From NCBI GenBank assembly GCA_051418075.1, contig JBPRGG010000019.1:1-64000 (forward strand): a DNA stretch of 64,000 nucleotides. Direction: 5' to 3'. The position numbers and the translations under genes were made by a program. The notes beneath the pieces are model-generated. The model was not told the DNA's origin, did not search any database, and saw nothing but the letters and a program-made list of their open reading frames with translations. Source of the DNA: JBPRGG01 sp051418075. GTDB taxonomy: Bacteria; Bacteroidota; Bacteroidia; Cytophagales; Cyclobacteriaceae. Numbering within the stretch: position 1 is the first letter of the stretch; the number at the start of each line of letters is the position of its first letter. Positions 1 to 8,495 of the stretch are shown here, in pieces.

Positions 1-149
1 GTCTTAAGTAAAAATCAACAGCCATCTACTGGTATAATGTAGAAAGGTTGATTTAGAAACCATGATTTATAACTTTTTTTTCATTTCATGATCCTTTTTG
101 GGCAAAAAATCTGAATTGTAAGAACAGAAACCAAAATTCAATACTTATT

Positions 150-464
150 ATGAAATGGAAATTACTTTTTTTATTGCTGTTTGGGCTATATATCAGCCAT
201 GCCCAGAATTTTAAACAAGTATACCAACACCAGGTAGATCAGCCTTTCATTAAACTCGTTGGTGAGGAGGATATGGATTTCCATATTGCTGCTTCGGGTA
301 AATTCCTGGTAATGGGAACCAATGAATGGATCAAGGTACTCGACAGCAAAGGGGAAATGCTGTTCAATTATACCTGCCTGCCTAAATCAAACGACAAAAC
401 CCGATTAGCTGCCCAGTTTTTTGAAGGAATGACCAGTATTAATAATATTTTGGCATGTAGCTAA
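150..464 (+). CDS. Small secreted protein, possibly truncated
   Basis: A 104-residue ORF starts with a convincing signal peptide (MKWKLLFLLLFGLYISHAQ, cleavage after the last Ala or Gln). The rest contains a stretch like one blade of a beta-propeller (residues about 48-75, with FLVMGTNEWIKVLDSKGEM). That resembles the start of much longer secreted propeller proteins of Bacteroidota, so this may be the 5' remnant of a larger gene. No continuation in another frame is visible after the stop. It stands alone with about 320 bp of non-coding DNA behind it. Function is not recognised; it could also be a genuine small secreted protein. Confidence 0.45.
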   Translation: MKWKLLFLLLFGLYISHAQNFKQVYQHQVDQPFIKLVGEEDMDFHIAASGKFLVMGTNEWIKVLDSKGEMLFNYTCLPKSNDKTRLAAQFFEGMTSINNILACS

Positions 465-706
465 TTTTAACTACAGGCATTATCAATGCAGAGTCAATCC
501 ATTTGTTTTTTGCCGCCCCTGCTATTAACTGAAAAGTCTCAGATAAACCCCGAAATCCCAACCGTTGATCCTAAGGATTCCTTCTTCCACCGTTCAGTTC
601 CTTCTCATCAGCATCATTCCCAACCGTTGCTGCTATTATCTATAGCAACTTTTAGCATTTCCGTCCTGTCAGTGTCATCCCAGCAACTATAAAATTACTG
701 TCAAAA

Positions 707-738
707 TTTGCATTTCCATAAAACAATTTCTATTTTTG
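707..738 (+). promoter_or_regulatory. Bacteroidota-type promoter, -33 TTTG and -7 TATTTTTG
   Basis: TTTG at 707-710 is followed after 20 nt by TATTTTTG at 731-738. This is an exact match to the Bacteroidota consensus TTTG-N19-21-TAnnTTTG, placed 48 bp ahead of the start codon at 786. The operator-like palindrome begins 3 bp downstream. Confidence 0.6.
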
Positions 739-740
739 AG

Positions 741-759
741 TAGTTTATAATATAAACCA
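741..759 (+). promoter_or_regulatory. Operator-like inverted repeat (copy 1)
   Basis: TAGTTTATA-A-TATAAACCA is an inverted repeat with a perfect core (GTTTATA/TATAAAC) around one central base. It overlaps the expected transcription start just after the -7 box, which suits repression. A related imperfect repeat lies ahead of the TPR gene at 1688. The winged-helix regulator encoded between the two copies is the obvious candidate ligand; this is inference. Confidence 0.5.
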
Positions 760-785
760 ATTTATTAACCTTAAAAAAGAAATTT

Positions 786-1364
786 ATGAACACCATTTCA
801 AACGAACAACGACTGGAAGTGATCCATAAAATGATCGCTGCGGCCAAAAAGAATTACAGTCGTAATTCCAGCTTTCACTTTTTGTTGTGGGGCTGGCTGA
901 TTGCCATTTGTAGCCTGCTTCATTTTATTTTAATACAATATACAACTTATGACCATCCTTATATCGTTTGGCTCCTCACCATTCCCGGTATTCTGGTGTC
1001 ATTTATTTATGGATTTCGAAACTCTAAAAAGCAGGTGGTGAGGTCTCATTATGATTTTATCTATATGTGGATCTGGTTGGCTTATTTGATCCAGGCGGTA
1101 GTTATTCAGGTGTTTGGGGCTCAGATTGGTTATCATTTTGTATCTATGTACATGATGTTTGGCGGCAGCGCCATGTTATTGACCGGAATCGTAATGGATT
1201 ATAAACCATTGACCTACGGAGCCATCGTATTATATAGCGCCAGTGTGATTGCTTTTATGGTTGCCATGCCATTTCAATTATTAACCCAGTTTATCGCCGT
1301 GTTATTTGGATATTTGTTACCCGGATACATGCTTAAAAGAAGAGAAGAAGTTGAAAAAGTTTGA
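786..1364 (+). CDS. Multi-spanning membrane protein
   Basis: A 192-residue protein with a short charged N-terminus (residues 1-27) followed by five or six hydrophobic segments at about 30-50, 58-76, 89-110, 115-135 and 138-181, and a basic, glutamate-rich tail. Proteins of this shape are often paired in Bacteroidota with a small winged-helix regulator, as here: the regulator's start lies inside the last codons of this gene, so the two are translationally coupled. No transporter or enzyme motif is visible. It may sense or be controlled by the same stress as the regulator. Exact function is unknown. Confidence 0.8.
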   Translation: MNTISNEQRLEVIHKMIAAAKKNYSRNSSFHFLLWGWLIAICSLLHFILIQYTTYDHPYIVWLLTIPGILVSFIYGFRNSKKQVVRSHYDFIYMWIWLAYLIQAVVIQVFGAQIGYHFVSMYMMFGGSAMLLTGIVMDYKPLTYGAIVLYSASVIAFMVAMPFQLLTQFIAVLFGYLLPGYMLKRREEVEKV

Positions 1365-1644
1365 AAATCTTGACCCTTTGCTGCATTCACAGCTTCGGCT
1401 GGCCATTATTGCTATCCTGATCAGTGTGGAAGATGCAGATTTTGTATATATCAAAGAACAAACCAATGCTACCGCCGGAAATCTGAGTGTGCAGATCAGT
1501 AAACTGGAAGAAGCCGGATATATTGAAGTACGAAAGCAGTTCAAAGGGAAAATGCCTCAGACCATATGTAAAATTACACCCAAAGGGATCGAACAATTTG
1601 AAAAATATGTGAATTCCCTGAAAAATTACATAGACCCACAATAG
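1351..1644 (+). CDS. Winged-helix (HTH_34/MarR-like) transcriptional regulator
   Basis: The product (about 97 residues from a TTG at 1351) reads LKKFENLDPLLHSQLRLAIIAIL and then a winged helix (residues about 15-80) with the recognition helix around NLSVQISKLEEAGYIEV. Small proteins of this family begin at this point, so I prefer the TTG over the upstream ATG at 1306, which would add 15 residues lying inside the membrane-protein gene. The purine-rich AGAGAAGAAG just upstream could serve as ribosome binding site, though it is very close. The gene overlaps the previous one by 14 nt. It probably represses this cluster through the palindromes at 741-759 and 1662-1680. Confidence 0.85.
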   Translation: MKKFENLDPLLHSQLRLAIIAILISVEDADFVYIKEQTNATAGNLSVQISKLEEAGYIEVRKQFKGKMPQTICKITPKGIEQFEKYVNSLKNYIDPQ

Positions 1645-1661
1645 TGTTTTTTTTGAAAATG

Positions 1662-1680
1662 TAGTTTATAAAATAAAGTA
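1662..1680 (+). promoter_or_regulatory. Operator-like inverted repeat (copy 2)
   Basis: TAGTTTAT-AAA-ATAAAGTA is an imperfect inverted repeat with one mismatch between arms. It shares the TAGTTTATA half-site with copy 1 at 741-759. A further half-site (TAGTTTATT) follows directly at 1679-1687 and touches the start codon at 1688. A bound regulator would block either transcription or ribosome access here. Confidence 0.45.
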
Positions 1681-1687
1681 GTTTATT

Positions 1688-2443
1688 ATGAAAAAGTTAT
1701 CGATCATCATTCTTTTGTTTTTGCGGTTTCCCCAATTATTGGGACAAACAACTGCTGCCTCCCTTTCTGAAATCGATCAGTATTATTACCAGGGTTATTT
1801 GAAATCCAGTGCAGAACATTGGAAAACCGGGCTTATCCAGTCCCGGAATATTTCAGATCAAAACCAGGAAAACACAACATTTCGGCTTAAAGTGGCGGAA
1901 GGATATCTTGGATTACTTAATGCGGCTATGGCTCACCAGGATAAATCATTATTCAATAAATACCTGGATGAAGCTAAGCAAATGCTTAATCAAATGATAA
2001 AGGACCAATGCCATCCAGCACTGGCACAGGCATTTTTAGGTGCCATTTATGGGTATGAAATCGGTTTTAGTCCCGTGAAGGGAATGATTCTGGGACCTAA
2101 AAGTCAAAAGCTTTTGGCCAAAGCCGTGGCAATGGCCCCTCAGGACCCGGTGGTTTTAGCCCGACAGGCTTTATCCAAATTCTTTACTCCGGAAATGTTT
2201 GGAGGAGATACGGAGGAGTCAGCAAAGCTTTATCAACAGAGTGTGGGGTATTTTGAGCAGGGTTCAACCCACCAAAACTGGCAGTATCTGGATGCCTTGG
2301 CCTGGCTGGGTCAGACATATGCTTCCTTAGGTCAAACCACTTTGGCCAAACAAACCTTTGTCAAAGCCCTGGAACTAGAGCCGGATTTTTACTGGGTTAA
2401 ACGTAAGTTATTACCGGAACTGGAAAAATCTTTAAAAAAATGA
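1688..2443 (+). CDS. Secreted/periplasmic TPR-like protein
   Basis: A 251-residue protein with a signal peptide (MKKLSIIILLFLRFPQLLGQ) and a mostly helical body. The C-terminal part (about 205-240, with LDALAWLGQTYASLGQTTLAKQTFVKALELEPDF) is a clear tetratricopeptide unit; earlier helices (45-110 and 135-165) look like degenerate repeats. The stop codon overlaps the start of the TonB-dependent receptor gene (ATGA), so the two are probably co-translated and may act together in the envelope. Substrate or partner cannot be read from the sequence. Confidence 0.8.
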   Translation: MKKLSIIILLFLRFPQLLGQTTAASLSEIDQYYYQGYLKSSAEHWKTGLIQSRNISDQNQENTTFRLKVAEGYLGLLNAAMAHQDKSLFNKYLDEAKQMLNQMIKDQCHPALAQAFLGAIYGYEIGFSPVKGMILGPKSQKLLAKAVAMAPQDPVVLARQALSKFFTPEMFGGDTEESAKLYQQSVGYFEQGSTHQNWQYLDALAWLGQTYASLGQTTLAKQTFVKALELEPDFYWVKRKLLPELEKSLKK

Positions 2444-4572
2444 ATTACCTGGATTCAGATACAAAAGGCCTCAAACTGAAATCTTTATTGGGCTGTTTGA
2501 TTTTTCTTGGCTTTGTATGGCATAACTTATCTGCTCAGACAATGGTGAAGGGAAAAGTGTGCCAGAAAAATGGCACCCCTTTACCTTATGTAAACATTTA
2601 CCTGCTCAATGATCCGCTGGTAGGTACTGTGACTGATTCACAGGGTGATTTTCAGTTTTCCCTGGGTCTTCCTGATACCCTTGTGGCATCCTGTCTGGGA
2701 TACAAACCACAGCAAATCCCTTTGACTGAAAATGCATCTTCTGTCAGGATCTATTTACAGGAAGTGGTGAATGAAATGTCAGAGTTGGTGATTAAGTCTG
2801 ATCGTTTGATTGCAGAAGGGTTTGAGCAAAAAAAAATCCAAAAACTGGATATTTATCAAAATCCGGCGGCTAAAGCTGATCCTTTGTTGGCTATTAATAC
2901 TTTACCATTTGCCACCAACCTGGATGAATCAGCCAGCGTCAGGATCAGGGGTTCTCTGCCTCATGAAGTGGGCATTTTCCTGAATGGCGCTCCGGTGTAT
3001 GATGCTGTTCGCTATGGACAGATCAATGGAATAGGTACTTTCAGTATTTTTAATACCGGTATGATCGATCAGATACATGTATTCCCTGGCCTGGCCCCGG
3101 TGGAATATGGCAGTCAAACTGCCGGATTGGTATCCATTCAAACTGAATCCAAAATTCCTTCGATTCCTCAGACCGAATTACTGGTTTCCCTGGCTAACCT
3201 GGGTCTTAGCCACACCAGTTCCATTGGGAAGACCGGGGTCAGGTTATTTTCAAATTATCAGCCTGCCGGATTATTTAAGCAGCTAAATGCCAAGGCATTA
3301 GAAGGTATTCAGGATTTTAACTCAGTGGATGGAGGCCTTCAGTTGATCAGTCAACCAGGTCCGAAACTACAGCTTAAATTCTTTAATTATTTCAACCAGG
3401 AAAATTACCTATATGATTTTTCACAGGCCGGACGAAAAATGACCTTGAATCAGGCTAAAAAACGCAATTTGGCTATCCTGAACCTAAAACAGACATGGGA
3501 TGCCATGAATTTTCAAATCAACACAGGATATTCCTGGAGCCGACAGGTATTTGGATTTTTACAAAGTCAAACTGGGATAGGGCGACATAATCTTTTTACC
3601 AGCCTCAACCTGCACGGCTCAGCTCAGGACCAGGAATGGAAAAGTGGACTATTGGCAGATTATCAGGTTTTGGATTTTGACCAGTTGACTTACCGCTATC
3701 CCTATGCATTAGGAGAGGGATTCCCTCTGGATTCCATCGTAGAGTTGACTTCAATATTTAACCTGGAGGGCTACTTCTTTTATAAGAAAACGTTTTTCAG
3801 GCAGTTGAAAGCTGGTGTGGGAATAAATTTCAATCAACAGTTGCAGGGGAATTTTAATTTTATGCTTAATTATGATTTCAGTGATCATTCAAGTCTCAAC
3901 TTTACCGCCGGACGGGCCATAAGAACATATTTACCAGATCAGTTTTTCAATCAGACCTACCAGGTGAATTCACTTCAATCATCCCTTGAATGGGCTCATA
4001 AGTCAGAGTTTCTTGATTTATCTATTGCTTCCTATTTCCACCAAAAGCAATATGAGGATGAATTAGTATCGGCCCTCGGGGTGGAGGTATACCAGGCGTG
4101 GAACTGGCCAAAATGGTCATTGAACTGGTCTTTTAGCAGCTTGAAATATTTGCAATCGGTTCAAAATAATCAGGCCTTAAAACTGATGCTTTCAGATATC
4201 AACTATTTTTTAAGAGGAGCTGCCACTTATCGTCCCTGGCCTGATTTTTCCTGGCAAGCTAACCTGGTCTACCGTCAGGGTGCTTTATTTTATCCGGTAA
4301 CATCTGCACAGTGGGATCAGAACTTAGAGGTCTATTATCCGGTCTTAGCTGTCCAGCCACAGGTATTGCCAGATTATTTTATCCTCAATACCGCAATGAA
4401 TAAAAACTTTCTTTTGTTCGGGCAGTGGCCGGTAGTGTTTTTTGTTTCAATAAACAACCTGTTTAACCATAAAAATATCAGAGATTTTGCCTACGGCACC
4501 CGTTATGAAACTACCCACCCTGTGTATTTTAGTTTAAGAACTTACTATCTTGGCTTTAATCTGAATCTTTAG
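2440..4572 (+). CDS. TonB-dependent receptor with carboxypeptidase-like N-terminal domain
   Basis: A 710-residue outer membrane receptor. A signal-anchor-like hydrophobic stretch (about 15-32) precedes a carboxypeptidase regulatory-like domain (about 35-110, KGKVCQKNGTPLPYVNIYLL), then a plug domain (about 115-230, including VRIRGSLPHEVGIFLNGAPVYD), and a beta-barrel ending in GFNLNL. It is on the short side for SusC-type proteins (usually about 1000 residues) and no SusD partner is present, so it more likely imports a siderophore, vitamin or small ligand than a glycan. It overlaps the TPR gene by 4 nt and closes the operon that starts at 786. Confidence 0.88.
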   Translation: MNYLDSDTKGLKLKSLLGCLIFLGFVWHNLSAQTMVKGKVCQKNGTPLPYVNIYLLNDPLVGTVTDSQGDFQFSLGLPDTLVASCLGYKPQQIPLTENASSVRIYLQEVVNEMSELVIKSDRLIAEGFEQKKIQKLDIYQNPAAKADPLLAINTLPFATNLDESASVRIRGSLPHEVGIFLNGAPVYDAVRYGQINGIGTFSIFNTGMIDQIHVFPGLAPVEYGSQTAGLVSIQTESKIPSIPQTELLVSLANLGLSHTSSIGKTGVRLFSNYQPAGLFKQLNAKALEGIQDFNSVDGGLQLISQPGPKLQLKFFNYFNQENYLYDFSQAGRKMTLNQAKKRNLAILNLKQTWDAMNFQINTGYSWSRQVFGFLQSQTGIGRHNLFTSLNLHGSAQDQEWKSGLLADYQVLDFDQLTYRYPYALGEGFPLDSIVELTSIFNLEGYFFYKKTFFRQLKAGVGINFNQQLQGNFNFMLNYDFSDHSSLNFTAGRAIRTYLPDQFFNQTYQVNSLQSSLEWAHKSEFLDLSIASYFHQKQYEDELVSALGVEVYQAWNWPKWSLNWSFSSLKYLQSVQNNQALKLMLSDINYFLRGAATYRPWPDFSWQANLVYRQGALFYPVTSAQWDQNLEVYYPVLAVQPQVLPDYFILNTAMNKNFLLFGQWPVVFFVSINNLFNHKNIRDFAYGTRYETTHPVYFSLRTYYLGFNLNL

Positions 4573-4864
4573 AAAGAATCATGTCTGTCAACAGTCATGG
4601 CAAATGAAAGCAATAGCCATGTTACCATAAAATTAATTTTTCCTTTTACAACTTAAGCTAAATTTAACCAGATTTAGTCAGGTTAAACCCTTTCTGTTTC
4701 TAACTTCGTATCATCTTTATTTTATTAGTTAAAACGGTTTTAAATTAAATCTGTCATTTAATAGTTCTTCCGGCGGTGACTTTTTGATCCCATTTAATTT
4801 TTTCATTTTCACCGCCTTTTTTTATTATTTTTTGTACCTTAAAGCTTTACTAAATTTACTGTTT

Positions 4865-5623
4865 ATGAAGTTTAAGGTATTTGACAATAAGCCACTATTG
4901 AGCCATGATGCTGCTACTCAAGCCATTAAAATTATCCAGCAGGAAATTCAAAAGGAAGGAGAAATTTACCTGGTCTTGGCCACCGGCACCAGCCAGTTCG
5001 ATGTTTTAAGTCAGCTGGTACAAGCACCGATTGACTGGTCCCGGGTGACCATGTTTCACCTGGATGAATACATCGGCGTTTCTATGGATCATCCGGCCAG
5101 TTTCAGAAAGTACCTGAAACACCGGTTCGTAGATAAGGTGAAAGGTTTAAAGGCCCACCATTTCATCCAGGGCGATGTTTCAGATCCACAGCAGGAATGT
5201 CGTCGCCTCAACCAGTTGATCAGTTCCAGGCCTGTATCACTGGCCCTGGTAGGAATAGGAGAGAACGGACACTTAGCTTTTAATGATCCCCCTGCCGATT
5301 TTGATACAGAGGATCCGTTCCTGGTGGTAGAACTGGATCTGGCCTGCCGCCAGCAACAAATGCGCGAAGGATGGTTTAAATCCATTGATGAAGTGCCTAA
5401 AACAGCTATTTCTATGTCTATCCATCAGATTATGCAAGCCCGCCATATTATATGCGCTGTGCCGGATCAGCGTAAAGCTCCGGCGGTAAGGGATTGCTTC
5501 AACGGTGTCGTATCCAATCAGCACCCTGCCTCTGTTTTACAGCAACATTCTGATTGCCTGGTTTACCTGGATCAGGATTCGGCCACTTTGTTAAAAACTG
5601 AGGAAATTGACCGGTTTTCCTGA
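4865..5623 (+). CDS. nagB: Glucosamine-6-phosphate deaminase
   Basis: Converts glucosamine-6-phosphate to fructose-6-phosphate and ammonia. Family motifs are present: LATGTSQFDVLSQL near the N-terminus, MFHLDEYIGVSMDHPASF, and GIGENGHLAFNDPPADF, which carries the catalytic His region. The reading frame extends upstream to an ATG at 4784, but the extra 27 residues are Phe/Tyr-rich and not part of the family. The ATG at 4865 gives a 252-residue protein of typical length. It is the first gene of a three-gene operon with nagA and a sodium symporter, with 6 bp between nagB and nagA. Confidence 0.93.
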   Translation: MKFKVFDNKPLLSHDAATQAIKIIQQEIQKEGEIYLVLATGTSQFDVLSQLVQAPIDWSRVTMFHLDEYIGVSMDHPASFRKYLKHRFVDKVKGLKAHHFIQGDVSDPQQECRRLNQLISSRPVSLALVGIGENGHLAFNDPPADFDTEDPFLVVELDLACRQQQMREGWFKSIDEVPKTAISMSIHQIMQARHIICAVPDQRKAPAVRDCFNGVVSNQHPASVLQQHSDCLVYLDQDSATLLKTEEIDRFS

Positions 5624-5629
5624 TTAGTC

Positions 5630-6541
5630 ATGCAACTTTTTGATCTTCAGGTTAATGGCTATTGCGGAGTGGATTTTTCTTCTCAGGATCTTAATACAGA
5701 TTTGCTTACCCAGGCCCTGGAAAAATTGACGAAAGCAGGCATTGATTTGTTCCTGCCTACCATAATTTCCTGCTCCGGGAAAATCTACCAGCGCAATCTG
5801 GAAATGATAGCTGATTGTATTTTAAACCATCCCCTGGGTAACCATATGCCTGGAATTCATTTGGAAGGGCCTTTTTTGTCCCCTCAATCGGGCTATAGAG
5901 GTGCACACCAGGCCAAATGGCTCAAACCACCTGATCCCTCTTTCTTACATCAACTTTGGCAATGGTCAGGTGGTACCATTAAATTGATTACTCTGGCAGC
6001 TGAATTACCGGGAGCAGCTGAATTATGCCAGACCGCACTTGACTTAGGGATCAAGGTGTCTTTGGGGCATCAGAAAGCCAATGCATTGCATATTCAGTCA
6101 CTGGTTAATGCCGGGGCTACCGGTTTTACTCATTTTGGCAATGGATTGCCCCACCAGATCCATCGATTTGAAAACCCTCTTTGGACCGCTTTGGCCAGTG
6201 ATGATTTATGGGTAATGATCATTGCCGATGGTTTTCATTTGCCTCCGGAAATGATCCAGGCCGTGATCAAAGCCAAAGGCACTCAAAAGGTTATAATAGT
6301 CAGTGATGCTTCCCCAGTGGCTGGCTTGCCACCAGGAACATATCATACCCTGGGTAATCCGGTGATATTGCAGGAAAACGGCTATCTATACAATCCCCAT
6401 ACCGGCTTTATGGTAGGTTCATCAGCTCATTTAAGCGGATGTATGCAATATCTGGAATCCCTTGAATTCCTTTCACCGGCAGAAATACAAATGATGGTCT
6501 TTGAAAATCCCCTGAAATTCTTAGATTTAAAGCAAAATTGA
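5630..6541 (+). CDS. nagA: N-acetylglucosamine-6-phosphate deacetylase, short form
   Basis: Releases acetate from GlcNAc-6-phosphate and so feeds NagB. The amidohydrolase barrel is recognisable: LQVNGYCGVDF at the very start, GIHLEGPFLSPQSGYRGAH (metal-binding Glu), LGHQKANA and THFGNGLPHQIHR (His ligands) and VSDASPVAG (catalytic Asp). At 303 residues it lacks the roughly 40-60-residue N-terminal beta-sandwich strands of classical NagA (about 380 residues), and the usual THLFNAM is replaced by THFGNGL. No upstream in-frame start could restore the missing part. The transport gene follows 4 bp after the stop. Confidence 0.88.
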   Translation: MQLFDLQVNGYCGVDFSSQDLNTDLLTQALEKLTKAGIDLFLPTIISCSGKIYQRNLEMIADCILNHPLGNHMPGIHLEGPFLSPQSGYRGAHQAKWLKPPDPSFLHQLWQWSGGTIKLITLAAELPGAAELCQTALDLGIKVSLGHQKANALHIQSLVNAGATGFTHFGNGLPHQIHRFENPLWTALASDDLWVMIIADGFHLPPEMIQAVIKAKGTQKVIIVSDASPVAGLPPGTYHTLGNPVILQENGYLYNPHTGFMVGSSAHLSGCMQYLESLEFLSPAEIQMMVFENPLKFLDLKQN

Positions 6542-6545
6542 TGGC

Positions 6546-8015
6546 ATGGCTGTACTAGATTGGATCGTTCTGGCCTTTTTCTTCCTGCTGATCCTGATCA
6601 TTGGGTTATGGTCGGTTTCTAAAAATAAATCTTCCCGTGACTTTTTTGTGGCTTCCGGCAATATGCCCTGGTGGTTATCAGGGATCTCTCACCATGTATC
6701 TGGTTACAGTGGGGCTGTATTTGTAGCTTATTCCGCACTGGCCTATACCCATGGCTTATCGCTTTATTTCTGGTGGGCTTTTACCATAGGCCTTGGACTG
6801 ATAGCCGGTACTTTTCTGTTCATTCCCCGCTGGGCCAGGCTCAGAAAAAAATATGATGTACAATCACCCCTGGAATATTTACTTACCCGTTATAATCTGC
6901 CGGCTCAGCAGTTGATGGCCTGGAGCGGAGTGATTCTAAAGTTGTTTGATGTAGGAGCCAAATGGGCCGCTATTGCCATTTTATTAAGAGAATTTACCGG
7001 TACTTCACTCCTGTTTGGCATTTTACTGGCTGGTGGCATTTCTATCATCTACATTACAATAGGAGGCTTATGGGCAGTTATCCTGACCGATTTTGCCCAG
7101 TTTATCGTGCAATTGGTGGCTGGTCTGCTCATGTTCTTCCTGGTGCTGGATCGTTTGGGCGGCATATCAGGTATATGGACCCTGTGGGATCAGCTGCCCC
7201 AGTCAAATGCCCGGGTGTTCCACGCCCCCTACACAGCTGGCTTTGCCATTACCTTTCTATTCATCAACTTTCTGAGTTATAATGGGGGCACCTGGAACCT
7301 GGCCACCCGCTTCATAGCCCTTCCCAGCGGAACAGCGGCTAAGCGCTCTGCCTGGTTGTCAGCCTTTTTATATTTTACCTGGCCTCTGATCCTGTTCTTT
7401 CCCATGTGGGCCGCTCCGGTATTTTTACCAGGATTGGAGGATCCTGCTACTTCCTATGCTCGCATGACCCAGGAATTTCTGCCTCCCGGACTGGTAGGCC
7501 TGGTACTGGCCTCTTTATTTGCCAACACCCTTACCATGACTTCATCAGATGCCAATACCATTGCTTCGGTTATCACCAGAGATATTTTGCCGGTTTTTAG
7601 CCAAAAGATCAAAACCCTGTCTGAACGCCGTTCCTTATACCTGGCCCGACTGGTCACGCTGGTTTTCACCCTGATGACCATCCTGGTGGCTATGGAAGCC
7701 GATCGGTTTGGAGGAGTACTGGGATTGATCATTACCTGGTTTGCCGGTTTACTGGGGCCGGTCTCTATACCCATGCTGCTGGGATTGTTGCCCCAATTCC
7801 GTCATTGTAATGCCACCGCCGCCATTACAACCATTATTTCCGGCTTAGGTACCTTTGTACTGGTTAAATATGGCTTTCAAACCGATCAATTGGCCCAGGT
7901 AGCTTCTCCATTGGCTGTATCATTGACGATATTCACCGGATTTGCCGTTTTCCGAAGAAATAAAGCTGTACCTGCCCCAACCCGGGAAATGATGGTAGCA
8001 TTAAGTAAGGAATAG
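6546..8015 (+). CDS. Sodium:solute symporter (SSS family), likely amino-sugar uptake
   Basis: A 489-residue inner membrane protein with about 13 hydrophobic segments, starting MAVLDWIVLAFFFLLILIIGLW. SSS-family features include the NKSSRDFFVASGNMPWW loop after the first helix and GISHHVSGYSGAVFVAYSALAY in the second segment. It follows nagA by 4 bp, so the substrate is probably GlcNAc, glucosamine or a related amino sugar; this is inferred from context. No GlcNAc kinase is encoded nearby, so a kinase elsewhere would be needed to make the 6-phosphate. The region after the gene has no clear terminator. Confidence 0.88.
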   Translation: MAVLDWIVLAFFFLLILIIGLWSVSKNKSSRDFFVASGNMPWWLSGISHHVSGYSGAVFVAYSALAYTHGLSLYFWWAFTIGLGLIAGTFLFIPRWARLRKKYDVQSPLEYLLTRYNLPAQQLMAWSGVILKLFDVGAKWAAIAILLREFTGTSLLFGILLAGGISIIYITIGGLWAVILTDFAQFIVQLVAGLLMFFLVLDRLGGISGIWTLWDQLPQSNARVFHAPYTAGFAITFLFINFLSYNGGTWNLATRFIALPSGTAAKRSAWLSAFLYFTWPLILFFPMWAAPVFLPGLEDPATSYARMTQEFLPPGLVGLVLASLFANTLTMTSSDANTIASVITRDILPVFSQKIKTLSERRSLYLARLVTLVFTLMTILVAMEADRFGGVLGLIITWFAGLLGPVSIPMLLGLLPQFRHCNATAAITTIISGLGTFVLVKYGFQTDQLAQVASPLAVSLTIFTGFAVFRRNKAVPAPTREMMVALSKE

Positions 8016-8120
8016 CTGACTTATCTTGGGGTCGCACTATCCACCCTTCAGGCCAGACTCAAGGGCCAGCCGCGCCGGAGCCGGCTTGGCGCTGGTTTCT
8101 GTTCGGCGGAAGTTGTTCCA

Positions 8121-8150
8121 TTATATTCCTTTTTTTAACCAGGAATATAA
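8121..8150. repeat. Perfect 10-bp inverted repeat
   Basis: TTATATTCCT (8121-8130) and AGGAATATAA (8141-8150) are exact reverse complements separated by 10 nt. There is no T-tract immediately after the second arm, so a terminator role is unlikely; it could be a transcript-stabilising hairpin at the end of the nag operon. Confidence 0.5.
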
Positions 8151-8439
8151 GGCCCATTTCGGTCTCCGGCCGCTCCGCATTCTGGGTCTGATTTCCCTTG
8201 TATTCATTAGCCATATGTTGCTGTTGTCAAAACTTCACAAAACCCTTTTAAAGGATAAATATAAATTGCTGCTTTCCATGGACTTTCTCACATTACTCAT
8301 AATCAACCAGGCCGTCTCCTGATTGATCTCGTACCTGGCTGCCATTACAGTTGAGGAACAGCTTTGTAGGAGGGCGCATTTCAATCCTGTTTTTTGATAG
8401 AACCAGCCTCTTTTAGCCTCAATAAAAATCAGGATTTAA

Positions 8440-8471
8440 TTTGTAGTTGGAAAAATTAGCCATTAACTTTC
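8440..8471 (+). promoter_or_regulatory. Candidate promoter, TTTG-N20-TAACTTTC
   Basis: TTTG at 8440-8443 and TAACTTTC at 8464-8471 are 20 nt apart, one base from the Bacteroidota consensus TAnnTTTG, and lie 24 bp before the start codon at 8496. Confidence 0.45.
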
Positions 8472-8495
8472 AGTAATGAACCAAAACTAATTACT

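Larger units (their letters stand above)
465..785. other. Intergenic region with promoter and operator-like repeat
   Basis: No convincing gene is present. A 68-codon open frame (486-692) has an amino-acid composition unlike a protein (Ser/Pro/His/Gln-rich, no domain). The distal end holds the promoter and palindrome described separately, just ahead of the membrane-protein gene. Confidence 0.6.
8016..8495. other. 480-bp spacer with hairpins and a GC-rich patch
   Basis: No convincing gene: a 98-codon open frame (8026-8322) looks like chance coding. From about 8040 to 8200 the base composition is visibly more GC-rich than the surroundings and can fold (CCAGC...GCGCTGG around 8066-8098). A perfect 10-bp inverted repeat (TTATATTCCT at 8121-8130, AGGAATATAA at 8141-8150) follows. 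These look like remnants of an intergenic repeat. The last 60 bp carry the promoter of the next gene. Confidence 0.5.

Noticed and set aside
486..692. 68-codon ORF between the first secreted ORF and the membrane protein
   Set aside because: Ser/Pro/Gln/His-rich composition, no signal or domain, overlaps the promoter region.
4784..4864. Upstream start for nagB
   Set aside because: Adds 27 Phe/Tyr-rich residues not found in the family; ATG at 4865 fits.
8026..8322. 98-codon ORF after the symporter gene
   Set aside because: Runs through a foldable GC-rich patch and has no protein-like pattern.
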